Notes under the pieces: generated by a model | Told to the model about the DNA's origin: nothing | Databases searched by the model: none | What the model saw: only the letters and a program-made list of their open reading frames with translations | Shown here: one piece after another, positions 1-5,752 of the stretch | Numbering within the stretch: the first letter of the stretch is position 1 | How the letters are laid out: each line of letters opens with the position of its first letter | From: JBBSQE01 sp038258095 | Lineage (GTDB): Bacteria; Actinomycetota; Thermoleophilia; Solirubrobacterales; 70-9 | DNA length: 11,332 bases | Reading direction: 5' to 3' | Assembly (NCBI GenBank): GCA_038258095.1 | Contig: JBBSQE010000098.1 | Coordinates: 1 to 11,332 of the forward strand | Translations under genes and position numbers: made by a program

Positions 1-616
1 CCGAGTCCCCCCGGCGCCAGCGGACGATCAGGTAGCCGATGCCGACCACGATGGCGGCGATCACCGCGTAGTCGAGATAGTGCAGGTGGGACCTCCAGTC
101 CTCCCAGTTCGCCCCAACCGCGTTGCCGAGTATTGCGAGGCCGGCGATCCAGGGAATGCAGCCCAGAAGAGTGAACAGCGTGAATCGCCAGAACGGCATC
201 CGGGCGATGCCCGCGGGGAGGGAGATGAAGGTGCGGATGATCGGCATCATCCGCGTGAAGAAGACGGTCGCCGCGCCGTAGCGCTCGAACCAGCTGTCCG
301 CCCACGCCAGGTGCTTCTTCGAGATGTGGATGAACCGGTTCTGCTCGAGGACCTCGAGGCGCCCGTAGTAGCCGACCCCGTAGGCGATCCAGGAGCCGAC
401 GAGATTCCCCAGCACGCCCGCCGTGATGACGCCGGCCATCGACAGGTCGCCGTTGAAGACCGAGAAGCCGGCGAAGAGCATGATCCCCTCGCTCGGGACC
501 GGCAGGCAGGCGGACTCCATGAGCATCAGGACGAACACGGCAGGCAGCCCGGCCGAGCCGATGAAGTCGGTGCCGGCGTTGACGATGCCGTCTGTGATGC
601 TCGCGAGGATCAGCAC
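1..616 (-). CDS. DedA family (SNARE-associated) membrane protein, partial at C-terminus
   Basis: The minus-strand frame is open from a GTG at 616 to the window edge, giving 205 residues with no stop, so only the last few residues should be missing (DedA proteins usually have about 200-220). An in-frame TGA at 625-623 makes this GTG the first possible start. DedA hallmarks are visible: an ESACLPVPSEG segment near residues 36-46, then FFTRMMPIIRTFISLPAG and the ARMPFWRF stretch in the middle, and a last hydrophobic segment ending in IVRWRRGD at the edge. The family is integral to the cytoplasmic membrane and is linked to lipid-carrier or phospholipid translocation and membrane homeostasis; some members recycle undecaprenyl phosphate, which would suit a polysaccharide locus, but the sequence alone does not show which substrate is used. 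It is divergent from the dehydratase gene. No clear Shine-Dalgarno is seen. The family call is firm, the function inferred. Confidence 0.9.
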   Translation of the reverse strand, partial: MLILASITDGIVNAGTDFIGSAGLPAVFVLMLMESACLPVPSEGIMLFAGFSVFNGDLSMAGVITAGVLGNLVGSWIAYGVGYYGRLEVLEQNRFIHISKKHLAWADSWFERYGAATVFFTRMMPIIRTFISLPAGIARMPFWRFTLFTLLGCIPWIAGLAILGNAVGANWEDWRSHLHYLDYAVIAAIVVGIGYLIVRWRRGDS

Positions 617-634
617 GGTGGATCACCGCCACGC

Positions 635-647
635 CCGGAGGCTCCGG
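635..647. repeat. Perfect 13-base palindrome (6-base arms)
   Basis: CCGGAG-g-CTCCGG has perfect 6-base arms around a single base, about 18 bases upstream of the dedA-like GTG. In the dedA-like transcript it would lie in the 5' leader, where it could be a small operator, but a one-base loop makes it poor as an RNA hairpin. Short GC-rich palindromes are common in high-GC DNA, so its function is uncertain. Confidence 0.4.
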
Positions 648-700
648 ATGGGGCGGGAGCGCGTCATGGTACGAGAAAGCGGCTGTACGTAGTCTGAACG

Positions 701-748
701 GCCGTTTGCAGTGCGTCGGCGTATCCGGCGTTTCCCCCTCCAAACGGC
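701..748. repeat. Spaced inverted repeat upstream of the FlaA1-like promoter
   Basis: GCCGTTTG at 701-708 is matched by its exact reverse complement CAAACGGC at 741-748, with 32 bases between. The right arm lies just upstream of the -10-like hexamer at 759-764, overlapping or abutting where a -35 element would sit. The left arm overlaps the palindrome AACGGCCGTT (697-706). The geometry fits an operator for a dimeric regulator; a chance occurrence is possible. Confidence 0.45.
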
Positions 749-758
749 GCCCAGCATC

Positions 759-764
759 TAGAAT
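759..764 (+). promoter_or_regulatory. -10-like hexamer TAGAAT, probable (near-)leaderless start of the dehydratase gene
   Basis: TAGAAT followed by C lies 10 bases before the ATG at 775 and is one of very few AT-rich hexamers in this region. No purine-rich Shine-Dalgarno occurs between it and the ATG. Transcription starting 6-8 bases downstream of the hexamer would give a leader of only a few bases. No recognisable -35 hexamer is present at the usual spacing. Confidence 0.5.
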
Positions 765-774
765 CACCGGGCTC

Positions 775-2670
775 ATGCACCGGTTGAACCATCCCGTCTA
801 CCGCAACCGGTCTCTGCAGATGCTCGCCGACGCGGTGCTCTGCGCGATCGCGTTCCTGCTTGCCTTCAAGCTGCGGTTCCTCGACGAGTCGTCGGGCATC
901 CCCGAGCGCTACTGGACCCTGTTCGCCCAGTCCGTCGCCTTCGTCGCGCTCGGCAAGGTCGTCGTCTTCGCCGCCTTCGGCCTCTACCAGAAGTGGTGGA
1001 GGTACGTAAACGGCCGCGACTTCCTCAACATCCTCCGCGCCTGCGCCGTGTCCAGCGCCATTCTCGTCGTCGCCTTCACGGTCATCCACCCGTTCGCCGA
1101 CAACCTGCCGCGCTCCGTCGCGGTCATGGACTTCATGTTCACGCTGCTCTTGGTCGCGGGGGCCCGGCTGGCGGTCCGTCTGATCATCGAGCGGCCGTCC
1201 CGGGGCGCGCGCTTTCCGAAGGGCAAGGAGGTCCTGATCATCGGCGCCGGCTCGGGCGGGCAGATGGTCGTCCGCGAGCTCCAGCTCAACCCCGCACTCG
1301 GCAAGACCGCGATCGGGTTCATCGACGACGACCCCCGCAAGCGCGGGATGCGGATGCTCGGTGGCCTGAAGGTGATGGGCTCCACCGCTGAGATCGAGAC
1401 GATCCTCGACGAAACCGAGCCCGATGAGGTCGTCATCGCGATCCCGTCGGCGCCCGGAACACTCAGGGCCTCGGTTGTGGCCGCCTGTCGCGCCCGCGAG
1501 ATCCGAGTTCGCACCCTCCCGACGGTGTTCGAGCTGCTGCGAGGCGGCGTCCAGCTCAACAAGCAGCTTCGCGACGTGCAGGTGGAGGACGTCCTCGGGC
1601 GCGAGCCGATCGTCGTCGAGCTCGACCGTGTCGGCGCCTATCTCCAGGACCGCATCGTTCTTGTGACCGGCGCCGGAGGGTCGATCGGCTCCGAGCTCTG
1701 CCGCCAGATCGCTCGCGTCGGTCCCCGCCTCCTCGTGATGCTCGACCAGGCTGAGGACAACCTCTTCAACATCGACCGCGAGATGGTCGAGGAGCGCCAC
1801 TTCACGTCGGCCGAGGCGGTCCTCGCCGACTGCCGCGAGCCGGCCCGGATGGTCGAGGTGATGCAGCGCTTCAAGCCGAGCGTCGTCTTCCACGCCGCCG
1901 CCTACAAGCACGTCCCGATGATGGAGCAGAACCCGCTCGAGGCCGTTCGCAACAACGCCCTGGCGACGCGGATCACCGCCGAGACCGCCGCGGCATCTGG
2001 TGCCGAGCGGTTCGTGCTCATCTCGACCGACAAGGCGGTCAGTCCCAAGACGGTGATGGGCGCCTCGAAGGCGATGGCCGAGTGGATCGTCGAGGCAGCC
2101 GGCCACCGCCACCCGCGCACCCGCTTCTCGAGCGTCCGCTTCGGCAACGTCCTCGCGTCCTCGGGCTCGGTCGTCCCGATCTTCCGCGGCCAGATCGAGC
2201 GCGGCGGGCCGGTCACGGTCACCCATCCGGAGATGAGCCGCTACTTCATGACCATCCCCGAGGCCGTGCAGCTCGTGATCCGGGCAGGCGACATCGGCTC
2301 GGGCAAGGGCGAGGTATTCGTCCTCGACATGGGAGAGCCGGTGCGCATCCTCGATCTCGCCCACAACATGATTCGCCTTGCGGGCTATGAGCCCGACCGC
2401 GATATCGCTGTCGAGTACACCGGCATCCGCCCCGGGGAGAAGCTCCACGAGGAGCTGTTCGGCTCCGGTGAGATGGCCCGGCCGACCGCGGCGAAGCGGA
2501 TTCTGCGCGCCGTCCGCGAGGTGCCGATCGACGTCGACTGGGTAGACCAGACGCTGATCCGCCTCGAGGGCCTGATCCTCGCCGGGGACGAAGCCGACCT
2601 GGCCGAGCGCGTGATCGAGATGATCACGGCGACGGAGGGAGATCCGTCGGCGGTGGCCTCCGAGGTCTGA
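775..2670 (+). CDS. FlaA1/CapD-type membrane nucleotide-sugar 4,6-dehydratase/epimerase
   Basis: The 631-residue protein has the size and architecture of the long WbpM/PglF/CapD class, which converts UDP-HexNAc to 4-keto-6-deoxy sugars at the cytoplasmic face of the membrane. About four hydrophobic segments occupy residues 16-137. A first Rossmann-like domain begins at GAGSGGQ (157-163). The catalytic SDR domain begins at TGAGGSIGSE (298-307), with HAAAYKHVPMME (373-384), STDKAVSPK (417-425) and MGASK (428-432). The Met replacing the usual SDR Tyr, and the TDK triplet, are typical of the dehydratases of this class. RFGNVLASSGS (455-465) and RPGEKL (552-557) complete the family signature. I chose ATG 775 over the in-frame TTG at 706 because family-like sequence begins right after it and a -10-like hexamer precedes it. 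It probably supplies a deoxy-amino sugar for the repeat unit. Exact substrate and C5 epimerase activity cannot be told from sequence. Confidence 0.93.
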   Translation: MHRLNHPVYRNRSLQMLADAVLCAIAFLLAFKLRFLDESSGIPERYWTLFAQSVAFVALGKVVVFAAFGLYQKWWRYVNGRDFLNILRACAVSSAILVVAFTVIHPFADNLPRSVAVMDFMFTLLLVAGARLAVRLIIERPSRGARFPKGKEVLIIGAGSGGQMVVRELQLNPALGKTAIGFIDDDPRKRGMRMLGGLKVMGSTAEIETILDETEPDEVVIAIPSAPGTLRASVVAACRAREIRVRTLPTVFELLRGGVQLNKQLRDVQVEDVLGREPIVVELDRVGAYLQDRIVLVTGAGGSIGSELCRQIARVGPRLLVMLDQAEDNLFNIDREMVEERHFTSAEAVLADCREPARMVEVMQRFKPSVVFHAAAYKHVPMMEQNPLEAVRNNALATRITAETAAASGAERFVLISTDKAVSPKTVMGASKAMAEWIVEAAGHRHPRTRFSSVRFGNVLASSGSVVPIFRGQIERGGPVTVTHPEMSRYFMTIPEAVQLVIRAGDIGSGKGEVFVLDMGEPVRILDLAHNMIRLAGYEPDRDIAVEYTGIRPGEKLHEELFGSGEMARPTAAKRILRAVREVPIDVDWVDQTLIRLEGLILAGDEADLAERVIEMITATEGDPSAVASEV

Positions 2671-2694
2671 GCTCTCTGTGCTGCGGAGTGCCAT

Positions 2695-2716
2695 CGGCGC
2701 TTCGCCGGACCCCGGC
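2695..2716 (+). terminator. Weak overlapping hairpins after the dehydratase gene
   Basis: CGGCG-ctt-CGCCG (2695-2707) and GCCGG-acc-CCGGC (2704-2716) are two short stems that share the segment CGCCGG, so only one can form at a time. They lie 25-46 bases after the dehydratase stop and before the next promoter-like hexamer. There is no T-tract, so a strong intrinsic terminator is not supported; an mRNA 3'-end structure is possible. Confidence 0.25.
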
Positions 2717-2732
2717 TTCCGCGGCGCTCTTC

Positions 2733-2738
2733 TACTAT
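2733..2738 (+). promoter_or_regulatory. -10-like hexamer TACTAT upstream of the leader ORF and LytR_C gene
   Basis: TACTAT followed by C stands out in GC-rich surroundings, 11 bases before the GTG at 2750 and 61 bases before the GTG at 2800. It fits the same hexamer-C-short-spacer pattern as the other unit starts in the window. No Shine-Dalgarno lies between it and 2750. Confidence 0.5.
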
Positions 2739-2749
2739 CCGCCCGACCC

Positions 2750-2803
2750 GTGAGGGAGTCCCTGGACAAGCCGTCGGGCGCTGAGCCCGTGAGCGCCTCG
2801 TGA
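2750..2803 (+). CDS. Possible 17-residue leader peptide ORF, coupled to the next gene
   Basis: A GTG at 2750, just after the TACTAT hexamer, opens 17 codons (MRESLDKPSGAEPVSAS) and ends in a TGA at 2801-2803. That TGA overlaps the GTG start of the LytR_C gene at 2800 in a GTGA junction. The downstream gene has no good Shine-Dalgarno, so ribosomes loading on a leaderless transcript and re-initiating at the overlap would explain how it is translated. The peptide has no recognisable domain and shows no run of a single amino acid that would suggest classical attenuation. It could also be a chance ORF in an ordinary 5' leader; only the position and the exact overlap support it. Confidence 0.4.
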   Translation: MRESLDKPSGAEPVSAS

Positions 2804-3603
2804 ACATCCTGCGGGAGGTCGGAAGCTACGCGGGGCTGGCCGCCTTCGTCGGGCTGGCCATCATGGCGCTCCTCTACATCGCCCAGGCTCGTGACGTGCG
2901 GCGATTGCGCGAGTGGGCCGGCAGTGCGCCCGAGCGCGATGCCGGCCTCGTCGAGGCAACTTCCGAGGTCGCGGCGGGACGCGCCGAGGAGCTGAAGCGG
3001 CTGGAGGCCGAGCGCGAGCGCAAGGAGAAGCTTCGCCAGGCCGAGCTCCGCGTCGCCGACCTGCGCGAAACGCGGCGGCAGCGCCGCGAGGCCGGACTCC
3101 CCGAGCAGACCATGGGTGAGCGGCTGCGGGAGCGAGTGGGAGGCGATCCGGCCCGCGAGCGCTCCGGGTGGCTCCGCTACGCGCTGGCACTGCTGTTCGT
3201 GCTCGGGGTCGCCGCTCTGGCCGTGTTCGTCGTCATTCCGCACTTCTCCGGATCAAACGAAGGGGGCGGGGGCGGTAGGGCCAAGCAGGCGAGCCCGCTC
3301 AATCCCGGCCGGGTAGAGGTGGCGGTGCTCAACGGCACGGCGACCCCGGGCTTGGCGAACCGCTTCAGCGACACGATCGGCACCAAGGGCTTCCAGATCG
3401 GCGCGGTCACCAACAGCAGCTCGAGCTTCACCGAGAGCGTCGTCATGTTCAAGCCGGGCTTCAAGCCCGAGGCCAAGGCCGTCGCCAGGGACCTGAAGAT
3501 CGAGAAGGTCAAGCCGATGAGTGCCGAGATTTCCGCGGCGGCCCAGACCGCGAACGTCGCCGCCGTGATCGGCGAGAACGACGTCAACGGCCCGACGGGC
3601 TAG
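2800..3603 (+). CDS. Two-TM coiled-coil protein with C-terminal LytR_C domain
   Basis: The protein has 267 residues. A hydrophobic segment at 8-28 is followed by Arg-rich residues. Then comes a highly charged Glu/Arg region (about 40-120) with coiled-coil character, a second hydrophobic segment (126-147), a Gly-rich linker (150-170) and a LytR_C-like domain (171-260) opening with VEVAVLNGTATPGLANRF. Positive charges flanking the helices put the coiled coil in the cytoplasm and LytR_C outside. LytR_C is normally the C-terminal appendage of LytR-CpsA-Psr enzymes that attach glycopolymers to peptidoglycan; the catalytic LCP domain is absent here. An in-frame TGA at 2782-2784 makes GTG 2800 the first possible start. 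A structural or partner role in anchoring or sensing the polysaccharide is an inference from its place between the dehydratase and the Wzy/Wzx genes. Domain call good, function unknown. Confidence 0.85.
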   Translation: MNILREVGSYAGLAAFVGLAIMALLYIAQARDVRRLREWAGSAPERDAGLVEATSEVAAGRAEELKRLEAERERKEKLRQAELRVADLRETRRQRREAGLPEQTMGERLRERVGGDPARERSGWLRYALALLFVLGVAALAVFVVIPHFSGSNEGGGGGRAKQASPLNPGRVEVAVLNGTATPGLANRFSDTIGTKGFQIGAVTNSSSSFTESVVMFKPGFKPEAKAVARDLKIEKVKPMSAEISAAAQTANVAAVIGENDVNGPTG

Positions 3604-3607
3604 CACG

Positions 3608-3613
3608 GGTAAT
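3608..3613 (+). promoter_or_regulatory. -10-like element GGTAAT/TAATCT before the FlgD-Ig-like gene
   Basis: The 21 bases between the LytR_C gene stop and the GTG at 3625 contain GGTAATCT, read either as GGTAAT followed by C (11 bases to the start) or as TAATCT (9 bases). There is no Shine-Dalgarno before the GTG. It matches the pattern seen at the other unit starts but is the weakest hexamer of the set. Confidence 0.35.
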
Positions 3614-3624
3614 CTCAGCCGCCC

Positions 3625-4236
3625 GTGCGGGCTCTCTTTCTCGATCGTTCGCCACCCCCGCGAGCGCTCGCGCCGCTCGTCTTCTGCCTGCTCGCTCTTG
3701 CAGCGGTCGCGGCCTTCGCATACGCGCAGCGCCTGAAGCGTGAGCCGCTGGTCCTCGACCGGGTCGTGCTCGGCGTCGAGCTCCCGAAGCGCGGCCCCGG
3801 CAAGGGGCTGCGGCTCTATAGCTCGTTCACGCCGAATGGGGACTGCAAGCTCGACAACGGGCGTATCCGCTTCCGCATCACCCGCAGCGACACGGGCGAT
3901 GTGCAGATCATCGACCGCCACGAGAACCTGATCCGGACCCTTGCCTCCGACCGGTTCCTGAAGCGCTACACGTTCTTCGTCTTCTATTGGAACGGCAAGG
4001 ACGGCAAGGGGAAGCCGGCCCCCGCGGGCCCCTACAAGATCCGCCTGATCCTCCACGACGAGGACCGCACCCTGATCCCGACCGGGTTTCTGCGACTCCA
4101 CGATGTCCCTCCGGTCTCGCCCTCCGCCTGTGGCCAAAAGGACGGCGGCGCGCCCGCGGGCGGGGGCTCCTCCCCTGGGGGTGCCGAGTCCTCCAACGGC
4201 GCCGACTCTTCTCCTGAGGCGAAGGGCAGGCCGTGA
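3625..4236 (+). CDS. Membrane-anchored FlgD-Ig-like (FxPNGD) domain protein
   Basis: This 203-residue protein starts at a GTG that is the first start after the in-frame TAG of the preceding gene (3601-3603). Residues 14-34 form one hydrophobic N-terminal anchor or uncleaved signal. Residues 60-157 resemble the FlgD Ig-like fold: SFTPNGD (67-73) matches the FSPNGD opening of such domains, VQIIDRHENLIRTL (93-106) is the middle strand pair, and YWNGKDGKGKPAPAGPYK (121-138) matches the typical W-x-G-x-D-x-x-G-K-x-x-x-x-G-x-Y signature. The tail (165-203) is a low-complexity Gly/Ser/Pro/Ala region. The domain should lie outside the cytoplasmic membrane. Its TGA overlaps the GTG of the Wzy-like gene by four bases, so the two are probably translationally coupled. 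A helper of polymer assembly or display is inferred; no enzymatic motif is visible. Confidence 0.78.
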   Translation: MRALFLDRSPPPRALAPLVFCLLALAAVAAFAYAQRLKREPLVLDRVVLGVELPKRGPGKGLRLYSSFTPNGDCKLDNGRIRFRITRSDTGDVQIIDRHENLIRTLASDRFLKRYTFFVFYWNGKDGKGKPAPAGPYKIRLILHDEDRTLIPTGFLRLHDVPPVSPSACGQKDGGAPAGGGSSPGGAESSNGADSSPEAKGRP

Positions 4237-5744
4237 GCGGCGACGTCGTGGCGGGCGTCGGCCTCGTCATCGCCGCGGGCGCGGTGGCGGTGGCGGTGTT
4301 GGCCGAGCCGTCCCGGCTTCGGTCGGCCGCGATGGCGGTCGCGCTCGTTCTCGCCGGAGTGCTGATCCTTGGCGACGGCTGGCATCGCCCGCAGATCGCC
4401 GCGCTGCGTGAGAGCCCGCCGAAGATCCTCCTCGTCATCTTGCTGGGCTCTGCCGCGCTGGCGATCGGCCTTGCCCTGGTCAGGCGCCGGCCGGCCCTGC
4501 TTCCACTCGCGATCCTCTTCGCGGTGCCGTTCCGCGTGCCGCTGGGCACCGGGAGTGACCAGGCGAACCTGCTGGCGCCGCTCTACCTCGTCATCGTGGT
4601 GGGGGTCCTGGCGGCCGTGCTGCGCGACCGAGGTCATGGGCCGCCCCTCCGAGATGCCATCGCGTCATCGACGTGGCTCCGGCGGGCCCTCGCCGTCTTC
4701 GCGGTCGTCTACATCCTCGGGGTCCTCTACTCCGAGGACTTCTCGAAGGGGCTCCAGAACGCCGGCTTCTTCATCATCCCGTTCTCGCTCGCCTACGTTC
4801 TCCTCGCGGATCAGCGCTGGGACTCGCGCCTCTTGCGGAACGCCCTGTACGTGGTGGTGGCCGAGGCCCTGCTCTTCGCGGTGGTCGGCTTCGTCGAGTA
4901 TTCGACCCGGTCCCTGATCTGGAACGAGGCGGTGATCCGGTCGAACGACTTCCATGTCTACTTCCGGGTCAACTCGCTGTTCTGGGACCCGAACGTCTTC
5001 GGCCGCTTCCTGGCGCTCGTGATTGTCACCGTGACCGCGGCGTTCCTCCGGAGCCGGGAGCGGCGCTGGGCCTTCGCCGCGGTCGCCGCTATCGCGATCC
5101 TGATGGCGGCGCTCACGACGACCTTCTCCCAGTCGAGCCTCGCGGCGGTGCTGGCCGGGATGGTCGTGCTGGCGGCCCTGCGGTGGAGCGCCCGTCTCAC
5201 GGTCATCGTCGGCGTGGCGGGGGCTGTCCTTGCCGTCGGAGCGGGATTCGCGACCGGCGTGCTCGACCGGCCGAACATCGACACCGGTGGCAGGGCGAAT
5301 CTCGTGTCCGGAGGCATCCGGCTCTACCGGGACCGGCCGGTGGCGGGCTACGGGAGCGGCTCGTTTCCCGAGGCCTACCAGGCTCACGCCAATGAAGGAA
5401 AGGACCTCGTCTCGGAGTCCCACACGGAGCCGGTCACGGTGGCCGCGGAGCAGGGATCAATCGGCCTGCTGGCCTACCTCGCGCTCCTGGGCGCCGCCGT
5501 CGTCGCCCTGACCCGCGGGATGCGCGGCGTGATGCCGGGTCTCGGCGGCCGGTTCGCAGCGGAGGGGGCCGTAGGCGAACCCGACGGTGACGGCGGGACC
5601 GAGCTCGTCGCGCGCGCGGCGATTCTCGCCGCCTTCATCGCCCTCCTCGTCCACACGATGACCTACGCGGGGTTCATCGAGGACCCGATCACCTGGTGCC
5701 TGCTGGCGATCGGCGGCTCGCTCGCCGCCACGCGCGACGCGTAG
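4233..5744 (+). CDS. O-antigen ligase/polymerase family (Wzy/WaaL-like) membrane protein
   Basis: The 503-residue protein has about a dozen or more hydrophobic segments along its length and a large hydrophilic loop around residues 344-405, as in Wzy_C-family polymerases and ligases. The loop contains RDRPVAGYGSGSFPEAY (366-382), matching the R-x-x-P-x-x-G-x-G-x-x-x-F core, and SHTEPVTVAAEQGSIGL (396-412), matching the H-x-x-x-x-x-x-x-E-x-G-x-x-G-L end. An earlier FSQSS (298-302) matches the usual F-S-x-S/R segment. It would join undecaprenyl-linked repeat units, or transfer finished glycan, on the outer face of the membrane. The GTG start overlaps the previous stop in a GTGA junction and has a Shine-Dalgarno (AAGGGCAGG at 4222-4230). 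The next gene, a flippase, follows after eight bases, the classical Wzx partner. Sequence cannot separate polymerase from ligase. Confidence 0.87.
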   Translation: MSGDVVAGVGLVIAAGAVAVAVLAEPSRLRSAAMAVALVLAGVLILGDGWHRPQIAALRESPPKILLVILLGSAALAIGLALVRRRPALLPLAILFAVPFRVPLGTGSDQANLLAPLYLVIVVGVLAAVLRDRGHGPPLRDAIASSTWLRRALAVFAVVYILGVLYSEDFSKGLQNAGFFIIPFSLAYVLLADQRWDSRLLRNALYVVVAEALLFAVVGFVEYSTRSLIWNEAVIRSNDFHVYFRVNSLFWDPNVFGRFLALVIVTVTAAFLRSRERRWAFAAVAAIAILMAALTTTFSQSSLAAVLAGMVVLAALRWSARLTVIVGVAGAVLAVGAGFATGVLDRPNIDTGGRANLVSGGIRLYRDRPVAGYGSGSFPEAYQAHANEGKDLVSESHTEPVTVAAEQGSIGLLAYLALLGAAVVALTRGMRGVMPGLGGRFAAEGAVGEPDGDGGTELVARAAILAAFIALLVHTMTYAGFIEDPITWCLLAIGGSLAATRDA

Positions 5745-5752
5745 GGGCGGGG

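Larger units (their letters stand above)
617..774. other. Divergent intergenic region between dedA-like and FlaA1-like genes
   Basis: This is the longest gene-free stretch in the window (158 bases). It holds a -10-like hexamer for the rightward gene at 759-764, a spaced inverted repeat (701-708 and 741-748), a 10-base palindrome AACGGCCGTT at 697-706, and a 13-base palindrome at 635-647 close to the dedA-like start. A TTG at 706 is in frame with the dehydratase and could extend it by 23 residues, but that extension has no membrane or family character. I see no RNA gene here. Confidence 0.6.

Noticed and set aside
617..640. GGTGATC before the dedA-like GTG as a further member of the leaderless -10 pattern
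   Set aside because: GGTGAT is not AT-rich enough to be a believable -10 element and its spacing to the start is only five bases; it fits only a degenerate version of the motif.
80..697. A 205-codon plus-strand open frame across the dedA-like gene
   Set aside because: The minus strand encodes clear DedA motifs over the same bases; the plus-strand product is compositionally biased and featureless.
706..774. TTG start giving a 23-residue N-terminal extension of the dehydratase
   Set aside because: The extra residues resemble no part of the family, the TTG has no Shine-Dalgarno, and the -10-like hexamer at 759-764 would lie inside the coding sequence.
664..3243. An 859-codon open frame on the minus strand opposite the dehydratase and LytR_C genes
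   Set aside because: Its composition is Arg/Asp/Gly/His-rich low complexity with no domain or membrane segment, and it mirrors the codon third-position GC of the plus-strand genes. It is the usual antisense shadow in high-GC DNA.
3253..3290. G-rich run in the Gly-linker coding part of the LytR_C gene as a possible G-quadruplex
   Set aside because: It encodes a poly-Gly linker between the membrane helix and LytR_C domain, which explains the G-richness without a DNA-level function.
5696..5752. Upstream in-frame ATG for the flippase, overlapping the Wzy-like gene
   Set aside because: It adds an Arg-rich stretch with no membrane character; ATG 5753 starts right where flippase-like sequence begins, after a Gly-rich Shine-Dalgarno-like run.
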